From assembly GCF_000754095.2 (NCBI RefSeq), contig NZ_JQSG02000006.1:1-45648 (forward strand): a stretch of DNA of 45,648 bases. The letters run 5' to 3'. Under the pieces are notes generated by a model that ran no database searches, was not told where the DNA came from, and saw only the letters and a list, made by a program, of their open reading frames with translations. Below, one piece after another: positions 16,527-24,914 of this stretch. Made by a program: the position numbers and the translations under genes. Source of the stretch: Acidihalobacter prosperus. Lineage in GTDB: Bacteria; Pseudomonadota; Gammaproteobacteria; DSM-5130; Acidihalobacteraceae. Numbering within the stretch: position 1 is the first letter of the stretch; each line of letters begins with the position of its first letter.

Positions 16527-18142
16527 CAGAGGGATTCTCCGACCAGCGGGTTGATGTCGGGCGCCGGCACGACCTTAGTGCGCACCAGGATCACCAGCTG
16601 GGTGCGCTCGTTACCCTGGCCGTAGGCGCCGAACAGCGCGCCGAGTACGGGAATGCGCGACAGGCCCGGGATGCCGCTGGTCTGCTGATTGGCCGATTGC
16701 GAAATCGAGCCCCCGAGAATGACGGTCTGACCACTGCGCATCAGCATGCGGACGAAGGCCTGGCGCTGCTGCAGCTCGGGACCATTCATCTGCTGCCCGT
16801 CGACCGTGAAGGTCTCGAACTTCTCGATGGTGGACAACTGGGGCACCACGGCCATCTGTACCCAGCCATGCCCCAGCACCTGCGGGATGAAGGACAGCGC
16901 GATGCCGTTGTTGGCGTAGCTGAGCGAAGCGCCCGTCGTGGATGTGCCGGACAATCCCGTCACGTTGCTCTGGATGTCGCCCACGTAGGGCACCTGAGTA
17001 CCCGAGTTGATGGTCGCGGGCGTACCGTTGGAGGCCACCAGCCAGGGCTTGGTAATCACCTTGACCGTCGTCACCTGCTGGAGGGCCTTGATCACGCCAT
17101 TCAGGTTCGTGCCCGTCTTGGTCAGCGAGAACGCGCTGGCCGAAGCGCCGGAGATCAGCTGGCCGATGGTCGGCTGCGTGGCGGACAAGGATGCGCTGAG
17201 CGTATTCGACAGCACCTTGTTCCACTGGATGCCGGTGGTCAGGCCGTGGTTGAGCTGCACCTCGAGAATCGCGGCATGGATCTCGACCTTGGTATTGGCG
17301 GCCCGACTGTAGGCGTCGATGTAATGCGTGACGCGCTCAAGACCGCCGGCGCCGGAGGTCACTGATACCAGGCCGGTGGCCGCGTCGAGGCTGACCGAGC
17401 CGTTGGGTCCGGCGAGGGACTGAAGGGTCTTGAGAAAACCGGAAGTCTGCGAGCCGCCGGTCACCGAAAACGAGGCGCCGTTCATACCGCCCGAACTGCC
17501 GCCGGATGTGCCCATCATGCCTCCGGTACTGCCCATTCCACCCATGGACGAGCTGCCCATGGACGAGCCGCCGATGGATGAACCGCCCATTCCGCCCATC
17601 GAGGACCCGCCGCCGGAGCCGGAAATGGAAGACGACGAAGACACGTCGAGATCGGCGCTCTGCGCGGACAGCAGTCCGGTCGGCACCCGGAACAGATAAG
17701 TCGCGCGTTTGGCGATGACGACTTGCCGGCGACCCGGACGTATGACGGCCACATCGCCGCCGGCCATGGCGACCTGACGGATGGCGCTGTTGCGCCCGAC
17801 TTGTTCCAGGTCGATGTCGACACCCTGTCCCGGTTGCGTGTCGCTTTCGAAGGAGAGCGACCAGCCCGCCGGCAGAATGCTGCGCAGCGCCTGTTTCAGA
17901 GGCAGGCCGGAAGCCCGCACGCTGACCGCATCGGCCGGCGCCAGGTAACGGACCGGCTTCGGCGCGACATAGGGTGCGTTTTCCGTGGACAGGGCCGGCG
18001 GCGCCTTGGCCGATTCTGCTGCCTGTTGCTTGAGCCGGGCCTGGGCTGCGCTGATACGACTGAGCGCGGGCGTGGTGGCGCAACCGCCGAGTAGCGCAGC
18101 GCCTATAGCCAGCGTCAGCACCTTGGGTAACATCGTCTTCAT
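16526..18142 (-). CDS. pilN: PilN outer-membrane lipoprotein secretin
   Basis: A 538-residue secretin. Its N-terminus MKTMLPKVLTLAIGAALLGG then Cys21 is a lipoprotein signal. An N0/STN-type domain lies near residues 75-140. A Gly/Ser/Met low-complexity insert (about 180-225) separates it from an N1-like domain. The C-terminal secretin domain contains QVPYVGDIQSNVTG, the LSFIPQVLG stretch and VILGGSISQSANQQTSGIPG, the conserved secretin end. It forms the outer-membrane pore through which the pilus emerges. It follows pilL by 10 bases. The long SMGG/SIGG run is a flexible linker with an unusual number of Met. Confidence 0.92.
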   Translation of the reverse strand: MKTMLPKVLTLAIGAALLGGCATTPALSRISAAQARLKQQAAESAKAPPALSTENAPYVAPKPVRYLAPADAVSVRASGLPLKQALRSILPAGWSLSFESDTQPGQGVDIDLEQVGRNSAIRQVAMAGGDVAVIRPGRRQVVIAKRATYLFRVPTGLLSAQSADLDVSSSSSISGSGGGSSMGGMGGSSIGGSSMGSSSMGGMGSTGGMMGTSGGSSGGMNGASFSVTGGSQTSGFLKTLQSLAGPNGSVSLDAATGLVSVTSGAGGLERVTHYIDAYSRAANTKVEIHAAILEVQLNHGLTTGIQWNKVLSNTLSASLSATQPTIGQLISGASASAFSLTKTGTNLNGVIKALQQVTTVKVITKPWLVASNGTPATINSGTQVPYVGDIQSNVTGLSGTSTTGASLSYANNGIALSFIPQVLGHGWVQMAVVPQLSTIEKFETFTVDGQQMNGPELQQRQAFVRMLMRSGQTVILGGSISQSANQQTSGIPGLSRIPVLGALFGAYGQGNERTQLVILVRTKVVPAPDINPLVGESL

Positions 18143-18152
18143 GCGACTCTCC

Positions 18153-19265
18153 TTATTCGGCGGCGCCGGCTTCGACGACGGCGACGTGATTGGCCCGATA
18201 CAGCACGATGCGCACCCGGTAGCGGTCCACTATCTGGCGCAGCGTGTTGTCGAGGGTCTTGCCGGTGTAGCGCGCGGGATATTGCAGCGCGTAGTCGTTC
18301 GGGTCGCGCCACACCATCGACCAGCCCTGCCGCTTGAGGAACGCAGCGAGATCATGGGAAAGCAGATCCCCCGCGTGGGTGCGGAACACGAACGAAGTCG
18401 GAGGTTTGGGCGTCAGGTTGACCGCGGTCATCGGCGTGGATTTGAGCGGTGCGGTCGGCGCCTGCGGGCGGCCATGGCCGGGCGCAGCCTTGACCGGCGG
18501 ATGAACCCTCTCGATCGGTGGATGGACGATTTTGACCGGCTTCGGCACGCGAACCTGATAACGCGCCGCGACCAGGGCGGCCTTGGCGTTGGCGCCCGGC
18601 GTCCAGCCGAGATTCGAGACCGGTGCCGCGCCATGCGCGGTCAGCCAGCCGGCCACGACGGCCGCGCGGGCGGCCCCGATCTTCGCGTTGGCCGTCATGC
18701 TGCCGCTCGCGGTCGTCTGCCCGCTCACCCGAATCCATGCGACCTGATGCGCGGCATCAAGGCGCGCGTCGAGCGCCGCCAGTCGTTGCTGATCGGCTGG
18801 CGTGAGCGCCGCGCCATGGCGGAAGGTCAGCGTCAGCTGATCCGTATGCCAGGCATACCGGGGTTTGGCGAAGCGCGCCTGATGTTCCGCCGCAAGGATG
18901 ACGCCGACGCTCTTGGGCGCGACCGCGAAGACCGGTCCTTTCGAGGTATACAGGGTCCACTGGGTGGCTACCTTATCCGCGGTCCAGTAGGCGCCCTGCT
19001 TGTGAAATGGCACGTTCTTTCCGTCGCCCTTGGCTTCCAGCAGCCTTGCGTCGGCGGGCAATGCGAACCAGGTGTCGTGTTCGCCGCTGACGATCTGCGC
19101 TTTCGGGCCATGATCGCTGACGACGTGATACCCGAATACATAACCGGGTATGGCGCCGGCCGGCACTTTCGGCTGGGTCGCGGCGCAGCCGCCGAGCAGA
19201 GGAATGAGCCCCGCGGCCGCCAGGCTGCCCAGCCCGCGATGGATTACAGCGGTTCTTTTCATCAT
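18153..19265 (-). CDS. pilL: PilL-like lipoprotein with TcpQ-type C-terminal domain
   Basis: A 370-residue lipoprotein (lipobox LLGGC near residue 27). The C-terminal 90 residues (TSFVFRTHAGDLLSHDLAAF, then QGWSMVWRD and ALQYPARYTG) match the TcpQ/PilL domain, which interacts with the secretin. The central region (about 170-220) holds RVSGQTTASGSMTANAKIG and RAAVVAGWLTAHG, resembling a degraded OmpA-like peptidoglycan-binding motif. A His/Pro-rich linker joins the two. The ATG at 19265 overlaps the trbI stop, linking the trb and pil operons. A second in-frame ATG follows immediately. Confidence 0.8.
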   Translation of the reverse strand: MMKRTAVIHRGLGSLAAAGLIPLLGGCAATQPKVPAGAIPGYVFGYHVVSDHGPKAQIVSGEHDTWFALPADARLLEAKGDGKNVPFHKQGAYWTADKVATQWTLYTSKGPVFAVAPKSVGVILAAEHQARFAKPRYAWHTDQLTLTFRHGAALTPADQQRLAALDARLDAAHQVAWIRVSGQTTASGSMTANAKIGAARAAVVAGWLTAHGAAPVSNLGWTPGANAKAALVAARYQVRVPKPVKIVHPPIERVHPPVKAAPGHGRPQAPTAPLKSTPMTAVNLTPKPPTSFVFRTHAGDLLSHDLAAFLKRQGWSMVWRDPNDYALQYPARYTGKTLDNTLRQIVDRYRVRIVLYRANHVAVVEAGAAE

Positions 19266-20509
19266 CGATTCTCCGAAGGCATGAGGATGGTTTTGTTGAC
19301 GAGCACGTCGATGGCGGTCCCCGGCGGGATGACCGCGGTCGGCTGCATATTCATGTAGGGCGACAGCACCTTGCCGGCGCTGTTGGCGAAGACCTGCGCG
19401 CCTGCCTGCGCCGGCGACTGGAAGGTGCTGCCCGTGGGCGAGGTGACGGATTGCTGGGGACCTGCAGCGGCAACGCCCTGATCGAGCATCGCCACAAGCA
19501 GGGATGACCCCAGCATCGTCCAGAAATGATTGTCGACATGACCCTTGACGCCGGATGCGCCCTGTTCGCCCACGGCCTGCGAATTGCCGAGCACGATTTC
19601 TCGGCCATCCGGGAAGATCACCCGCTGGAAAGCGACCAGCACGCGGGTTTGTCCATTCGTGATCGAGGTGTCGTAACTGCCGACGAGGCGGGAACCGGCG
19701 GGCACGGCGAGGTGCCCGTTGCGCCCCCAGACGGGATTGGTCACCTGCGCGATGACCGTGCCCGGCAACTGCGTGTTGACGGCGGTGACCGTGGTGGCCG
19801 GCAGGACCACACCCGGGTAAAGCACGGCGCCCTGGAGCGGTGGCAGGACCTTGCTGATCGCCCCGTAACCGCCGTTGACCTGGGCCTCCGTCTGGGATTG
19901 CTTGAGATAGGCCTGATTGCCGTTGGCGCTGTGCGTCCGATGCCCCGCCAGTGCGGCTATCTCGCTGGCAGACGGCATCCGCGCAGGCCCCTGTAGCTGT
20001 CCGTTCGGGGCGCCGCCGCCCGCCCCCGCGTTGTACTCCGGCACGACACCGGTATTACCGGAGCCGTTTCGGCCGGTCTGGTAATCCCCGGTGAGCGCGG
20101 TCAGTGGACTGGCCGCGATGTTGCCCCGCTTGGCGGCATCATGCACATGCTCTGGCGTCGGCGTGGCGTCGGTGACGGCGTTGCCGCCCGAAGCCGAAGA
20201 CGATCCGGCAGGCTTGCCGCCCCCGTGTTCGGCCTCGATCTGATTCAGGCTGTCGAGGATGCTTTTCAGCTCGGACTTGTGCGGGCTGGCCTGCGGATTG
20301 ACGCCGGGCGCCTGCGCGACCGTCTGCGGCGCTGCAGGCTGTACGGGATGGTTCTTGGTGAAGAACGCCACATACAGCGCCGCGGCGACGGCAAAGCCCC
20401 CCATGAGCATGGGCAGCGTCCGCGTCGGCAGACCTCGCCCGGGTTCCTGCGTGTCGCGGGGCGGTGGCGGCGGGGCTTCTTTCTGTTCGCTCTTGCGCCA
20501 GAGGGCCAT
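19262..20509 (-). CDS. trbI: TrbI/VirB10 type IV secretion core protein
   Basis: A 415-residue bitopic protein. It has a cytoplasmic Pro-rich N-terminus, a membrane helix near 33-50 (LPMLMGGFAVAAALYVAFF), a long periplasmic linker and a C-terminal VirB10 beta-barrel domain. That domain contains GTVIAQVTNPVWG, LAVPAGSRLVGSYD and FPDGREIVLGNSQAVG, all family hallmarks. VirB10 spans both membranes and relays ATPase energy to the outer-membrane pore. It starts three bases after trbG and ends overlapping pilL. Confidence 0.95.
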   Translation of the reverse strand: MALWRKSEQKEAPPPPPRDTQEPGRGLPTRTLPMLMGGFAVAAALYVAFFTKNHPVQPAAPQTVAQAPGVNPQASPHKSELKSILDSLNQIEAEHGGGKPAGSSSASGGNAVTDATPTPEHVHDAAKRGNIAASPLTALTGDYQTGRNGSGNTGVVPEYNAGAGGGAPNGQLQGPARMPSASEIAALAGHRTHSANGNQAYLKQSQTEAQVNGGYGAISKVLPPLQGAVLYPGVVLPATTVTAVNTQLPGTVIAQVTNPVWGRNGHLAVPAGSRLVGSYDTSITNGQTRVLVAFQRVIFPDGREIVLGNSQAVGEQGASGVKGHVDNHFWTMLGSSLLVAMLDQGVAAAGPQQSVTSPTGSTFQSPAQAGAQVFANSAGKVLSPYMNMQPTAVIPPGTAIDVLVNKTILMPSENR

Positions 20510-20512
20510 GGT

Positions 20513-21382
20513 TTATTGCCCCCAGACGAAACTGGACGACGTTTCAGCCGCCGGCGTCTGCGAACCGCCGCCCGACGCCTTGGCGCCTTGGCGCCAGGCA
20601 ACGACGCTCCGCCCGTTCGCGCGCAGCTCGACGGCAGCGGGCGCTCCCTGCACGACGATCCAGGGGCCGCGTCGGTTGTAGTTGACGATGCCCCACTGAC
20701 CGCCCTGCCATCCGAACACCACAGGCGCCGGGGCATCCTGCGGCAGGCGCAACCAGATGAAATCCGGCGTCGAGAACACTTCTGTCGGCGCGAATCGGGC
20801 GCGCCCCTTCACGCGCCAGGCGAAATTCATCTGGCTGACGTTCACGTCGGCCAAAGCGTCGGCGGAATCGCCGGACGGCGATGCTGGCGAGGACGTTCCA
20901 TCTGCCGTGTGCGCGTCGGCAGACAGCGAAGGGTTCAGGGCCGCGCTTTGTTCGTTGGCCGGATTCAGCAGGACCAACGGATTTTCGGGCGTGAATTTGA
21001 CGCCCTGATACCAGGCGCCCTTGTTTCGCGACACCAGCATCATCTGATAGGTGTGCGCGGAGGTGATCAGTGTCGCGGAAGTCTCGATGCCCGGCCTGAC
21101 CGGTTTGATGAGAATGTTCCCGGTACCCTGCACGTAGGAGGTAATCCATTGCACGGTGTCTCCCAACTGCAAAGACACCAGATGCTCGCCCCGCGGCAGC
21201 TGGATATCGGTGCCCATCCCGGGTCTCAGGTAGAGCGTGTAGGTCTGATTGGGGTTATATACGAAGCGAACCAGGCGTGCGGACAAGGCGGACGGATAAG
21301 GCACGCCGTCCGCCTGCGCGATCGGCAACGCGCCGGACGCGGTGGTAAGCCCGAGAAGCAGAAACAGCGCGGTGCGTTTCAT
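20513..21382 (-). CDS. trbG: TrbG/VirB9 type IV secretion outer-membrane complex protein
   Basis: A 289-residue periplasmic protein with a signal peptide (LFLLLGLTTASGALPIAQA). The N-terminal beta domain includes FVYNPNQTYTLYLRPGMGTD and the C-terminal domain includes FAPTEVFSTPDFIWLRLPQD and VNYNRRGPWIVVQG, typical of VirB9/CagX. It forms the outer-membrane ring with VirB10. The start codon overlaps the trbF stop. TrbH, a small lipoprotein normally between trbG and trbI, is missing. Confidence 0.93.
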   Translation of the reverse strand: MKRTALFLLLGLTTASGALPIAQADGVPYPSALSARLVRFVYNPNQTYTLYLRPGMGTDIQLPRGEHLVSLQLGDTVQWITSYVQGTGNILIKPVRPGIETSATLITSAHTYQMMLVSRNKGAWYQGVKFTPENPLVLLNPANEQSAALNPSLSADAHTADGTSSPASPSGDSADALADVNVSQMNFAWRVKGRARFAPTEVFSTPDFIWLRLPQDAPAPVVFGWQGGQWGIVNYNRRGPWIVVQGAPAAVELRANGRSVVAWRQGAKASGGGSQTPAAETSSSFVWGQ

Positions 21383-22029
21383 CAGTTGCCCTCTGCGAAA
21401 TTGGTGATCAGAATGCCCAGCGGGTTATGCAGCGCGTCGGCCACCGTCTTGGGCGGATTGAAGGTGTAGCTGAGCGTGAGCGAGATCCCACGCGAACGTC
21501 CGGTCAGCTCGTCGGTCACCACGGCCGAGACGTAGGCGGTGTCGTGAGGCAGCGGGATGACTTTCTTGACCGATACGGAGACGCGCGCCGACGGATTTTC
21601 CGCCAGCGTCTTGACCGGATTGTGCTGATTCAGGAAGGTTTCTATCTGCGACACGGCGGCGCCGTGCGTCATGAAGAAGGCCTGCTCGATGTTCGCCCGG
21701 CTGATGCCGGGCATGACCTCATAGAGATCGGTGACGAATCTTCCGAGCCAGTAGACAATGGCCGCTTTCGGTGGCTTGCCGGTTGCGTTGACCGGCCCGG
21801 ATGAAAGTACCTGCCCGAGATCGTTGACCCGCACCACGTACGGCTCGATTTTATGTAGCGGCACCAATGCCACGAGCGCGGCAGCTTCCGCCAGAGCGAC
21901 CGCAAGAGCGACGAACATGCCGATAAAAAACCGATCGCGAGCCAGCAGCGGCGCCGCGTAACGCTCGTAGAAGGCCTGCCAGCCGAATGGGTCGAGTTGT
22001 TGCTTGTGCTTGTTGTCCATGGGCACCAT
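21382..22029 (-). CDS. trbF: TrbF/VirB8 type IV secretion inner-membrane protein
   Basis: A 215-residue bitopic protein. The cytoplasmic start includes DPFGWQAFYERYAAPLLARD, then one helix (FFIGMFVALAVALAEAAALV) and a periplasmic VirB8 domain with KIEPYVVRVNDLGQVLS, the family signature. Start is either ATG 22029 or ATG 22020; neither has a strong ribosome site. It is a scaffold between the inner-membrane platform and the outer-membrane core. An unusual 915-base gap containing two plus-strand genes separates it from trbL. Confidence 0.92.
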   Translation of the reverse strand: MVPMDNKHKQQLDPFGWQAFYERYAAPLLARDRFFIGMFVALAVALAEAAALVALVPLHKIEPYVVRVNDLGQVLSSGPVNATGKPPKAAIVYWLGRFVTDLYEVMPGISRANIEQAFFMTHGAAVSQIETFLNQHNPVKTLAENPSARVSVSVKKVIPLPHDTAYVSAVVTDELTGRSRGISLTLSYTFNPPKTVADALHNPLGILITNFAEGN

Positions 22030-22203
22030 GATCGGCCCATGAACACGCGGTTTTTTTCCTAAATAACTGCGTTAGGGGGGGCTTTTCACGCTTTTGCGAG
22101 CTGACCTTTGCCCAATGCCCGCGCGCGAGCGATGATTGATACCAAGTCGAGGACTTGCAAAGATTGATGGCTGACGGACTGCCCTCGTATTCGGAGGACC
22201 AAT

Positions 22204-22404
22204 ATGCCATTCAGGATCGAAGCCGATTTCCCGCTTGAAAGCGACTGGCTGCCGCCGGATGCCTTCACCCAGGTGTACGTGAGCGCAACCGAAGCGATCG
22301 ATGTGGCGCTCGAAGGCGTCGAAGACCCGGCCTTTCAGGAAGTCCGCGTCGTGGATGCCGAAACTGGCGTCGTGGTCTGGCGTTCGACCGACGAGGCTGA
22401 TTGA
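22204..22404 (+). CDS. small acidic protein, plus-strand insert in the trb operon
   Basis: A 66-residue acidic protein (MPFRIEADFPLESDWLPPDA at the start; many Asp, Glu, Val) with no signal peptide. A strong GGAGG lies seven bases before the ATG. Its stop overlaps the ATG of the next gene (TGATG). It stands opposite to all surrounding trb genes. The function is unknown; the start-codon coupling with its neighbour and strong ribosome site argue that it is real. Confidence 0.65.
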   Translation: MPFRIEADFPLESDWLPPDAFTQVYVSATEAIDVALEGVEDPAFQEVRVVDAETGVVVWRSTDEAD

Positions 22405-22772
22405 TGGCCAGAGACCGCGCTTCCGATCTTACAGATGAACAGCAGCGCCGGATCGACGAGATTCTGCAGTCCGCTCCTGAACTATCCATCGACCAGCGAA
22501 ACCAGGCCAGACATCACGCCGGAGAGTTTCATCCAGAACATCTTCCGGGTGCTCGTTTGTCGCGGGTTGATATCTGGACCAGCGACTGGCGCGTGTTCAC
22601 ACTGTCCGGGAATGCTTTTATACCCAAAGGCGCCAAAGGCACGCTGTATTTCGAGAACCCGCCGCCCGGAAAGCCCCAGGCCCTTTACGGCGTCATCAGG
22701 GACTGCCGGCCAGGCATCCGCCGCGATGATATCGAGGGCGCGAGGTTCATCGCGTGGTTCGTCTGCGTTTGA
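22404..22772 (+). CDS. small protein, second gene of the plus-strand insert
   Basis: A 122-residue protein starting at MARDRASDLTDEQQRR, in the TGATG overlap with the upstream gene. A helical N-terminus is followed by a mixed region with WTSDWRVFTLSGNAFIPKG and GTLYFENPPPGKPQAL. There are no membrane segments or known motifs. The pair may be entry exclusion or regulatory cargo in the transfer operon, but nothing in the sequence proves it. A 172-base stretch between its end and the trbL stop shows nothing recognisable. Confidence 0.6.
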   Translation: MARDRASDLTDEQQRRIDEILQSAPELSIDQRNQARHHAGEFHPEHLPGARLSRVDIWTSDWRVFTLSGNAFIPKGAKGTLYFENPPPGKPQALYGVIRDCRPGIRRDDIEGARFIAWFVCV

Positions 22773-22944
22773 CGGAGGCGGAGGTGGAGGCGGCGGCCGC
22801 ACGGCCACGCTCCCCGCGAAGGTGCGGTGACCACGCAGTATCCGCCGCCATGAGCAGTCTAGCCGTTATGCCGCCCGTGGCATTGAGCAGATCATTCGTT
22901 AGCGCGAAAGCCTCTGCGTTCAGGACGAGTGATGCGAAGTTCGT

Positions 22945-24081
22945 CTATTTGGATTTCAACATCCCTGACAGCTGACCTATTTCCTTGCCCGCGCCGAAAT
23001 CTCCCGCATGCGCGGCGCCGGCCGAAAGCTGACGCACCAGAGATGGGAGTTTCCACGAGAACCAGACCACAGCCGCGCCTGTCAACCCCAGGCCCAGCAA
23101 GGGTGACCAATTGACATGAAAATGGTGCTGACTGTAGTAAAACAAAGGTGTCGTGTTGGCTATTGGCGCAATGGCATCGCTCACCACGTAGCCTGCAATG
23201 CCCAGCACCGCGGGTCCGACGATCTGGTACATGAGGGCGTCCCATAAAAATCCGAGCCAAGAGTCGAAGGCCAGCTTCTGTGTCCAGTCGAACACCAGCA
23301 TGGGAATCACGAGCGGACCCAGACCGATGGCGATGGCGAGCAAAAACATCGAGACGATGGACCAGAAAAAATAAAACAGACCGGCCACAATCATCAAAAC
23401 AGCAACCACAAATATGGCAGCTTGATAAAGCCACATTTCTATCAACGTCGAAACGCCCTCGTCCATGACAACATGCCAGAGGGAGACGTTCGTCACGGGC
23501 GCAATGAACATGCTGTGTATCAGCCCGTCGCCGGTCGAAAACAGTACGCAGGAAGGGTCGCCGTAGTTGCCCTGATTCGACACACCCACCAACCCGCCCC
23601 CGATTTCCTGGAAGATGCGGATCAATGCGTGGGCGATTGGATAATAGTTTCGAAAGATCAATATCACCGCACCCAGCGTGACGAAGGTGCGTATCATACT
23701 TGACGGTTCCAGATAGGCCCCGCCCACGTCGGTCAGCATCCCGAAGCCGTACCACATCAGCGCGATAATCAGAAACGCGCGCAGCATGATGTTCCCGTAG
23801 TAAATGGCATGGCCGGCCATGGCGTTTCCGGCGGCCTGCATGTCCTGAGAAAAACCCTCCATGCCGAAAAACACATTACCGGAATACGTGTTCGCCAGGC
23901 CGCTACCGACCTGGCAATTGTACTTCGGCACGACCACATTCATCGTCGGCGCGGTGGTTTTGGTATTGGCATGAAACAGATTAAACGGATTAAACAGACT
24001 CGCCTGCGCGGTCAGCGGCGCCAGCGCGAGGCAGGCGAGCAAAAGCAGGCCGGCGAATCCGCTGCGATGCCGTGTGCTCAT
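22945..24081 (-). CDS. trbL: TrbL/VirB6 polytopic channel protein
   Basis: A 378-residue protein with a signal-like N-terminus and six or more membrane helices between about residues 95 and 350 (for example MLRAFLIIALMWYGFGMLTD and FIFWSIV-type stretches such as GLFYFFWSIVSMFLLAIAIG). The order and size match TrbL/VirB6, the inner-membrane channel through which DNA passes. It overlaps the trbJ stop by four bases. TrbK, the entry-exclusion lipoprotein usually between trbJ and trbL, is absent. Confidence 0.9.
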   Translation of the reverse strand: MSTRHRSGFAGLLLLACLALAPLTAQASLFNPFNLFHANTKTTAPTMNVVVPKYNCQVGSGLANTYSGNVFFGMEGFSQDMQAAGNAMAGHAIYYGNIMLRAFLIIALMWYGFGMLTDVGGAYLEPSSMIRTFVTLGAVILIFRNYYPIAHALIRIFQEIGGGLVGVSNQGNYGDPSCVLFSTGDGLIHSMFIAPVTNVSLWHVVMDEGVSTLIEMWLYQAAIFVVAVLMIVAGLFYFFWSIVSMFLLAIAIGLGPLVIPMLVFDWTQKLAFDSWLGFLWDALMYQIVGPAVLGIAGYVVSDAIAPIANTTPLFYYSQHHFHVNWSPLLGLGLTGAAVVWFSWKLPSLVRQLSAGAAHAGDFGAGKEIGQLSGMLKSK

Positions 24082-24914
24082 GGTGTACCCCCTGTGGGTT
24101 TTGGCATGTTGTTGAACATGTTGCGCAGGTAATCACTGGTGCTGCGACCGGCCTGTCCCGGATTCTGGACTCCGCTGAAAGCCTGATTCAGATTGTTTGC
24201 GGCCTGGCCTGCGGCTTTTTCCTTTTTCGCCTTCTGCAGCGCGGCATGGGATGAGTTCATCGCGGCTTCCGAAGTGAGTTTAAGCAGCGCCGCGTTCTGC
24301 GCGGTCAACGTATGGACCTGTGTATTGAGCAAATCCATGTTTCCGGCCATCCCCTTGATATGACCGATGCTCCGACCGGCGGCTTGCACGCTGTTCGCCA
24401 TGGCATTCGTACGCGCCAGGTTCCGCTTGGCCGATTCGTAACCCGCGGCCGCATACCCCGCATTGCTGTTGGCCATCTGCTGTTCCTGCTGAATGTACTG
24501 CTGCGGCGTGAGGCCGGATGCGTTGTAGGCCTGATACTGCGACATCACGCTCTGATTCGTAACGCCCAGCTGTTGGTCGAACGCCTGCAGATCGCGGTAA
24601 TAGGCGATAGCGTTGTTCAGCTGCGGCGAGTTCTGTCTGCCCACCTGATACATCAGCGTGTTGATTTCACTCTGCGACAGATTTTGCAGATTGATGTCGA
24701 TGCCGTACTTCTGCAGCGCGTAGTTCTGCAACTGATTTTCGATGATGCGAATACTGTTCTGCGCGGACACGGTGTTCCGGGCGAAATTCCAGGGATCGAA
24801 TACCGTGCTGCCGGAGGCGGCCGCATGCGCAATACCCGGGGTTCCGACCAGAACCGCAAGTCCGACCACGAGATCAATCGCGCCGCGTCTGCCTTTCCAC
24901 CATTTCGTCGACAT
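24078..24914 (-). CDS. trbJ: TrbJ/VirB5-type pilus-associated protein
   Basis: A 278-residue exported protein. A signal peptide ends GIAHAAASG, followed by TVFDPWNFARNTVSAQ, close to the TVFDPTNYA start of mature TrbJ proteins. The rest is a long helical, Gln/Asn-rich coiled-coil region, as in VirB5/TrbJ. These proteins sit at the tip or base of the conjugative pilus. Its start lies 41 bases inside the 3' end of trbE, so the two are coupled. Confidence 0.88.
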   Translation of the reverse strand: MSTKWWKGRRGAIDLVVGLAVLVGTPGIAHAAASGSTVFDPWNFARNTVSAQNSIRIIENQLQNYALQKYGIDINLQNLSQSEINTLMYQVGRQNSPQLNNAIAYYRDLQAFDQQLGVTNQSVMSQYQAYNASGLTPQQYIQQEQQMANSNAGYAAAGYESAKRNLARTNAMANSVQAAGRSIGHIKGMAGNMDLLNTQVHTLTAQNAALLKLTSEAAMNSSHAALQKAKKEKAAGQAANNLNQAFSGVQNPGQAGRSTSDYLRNMFNNMPKPTGGTP

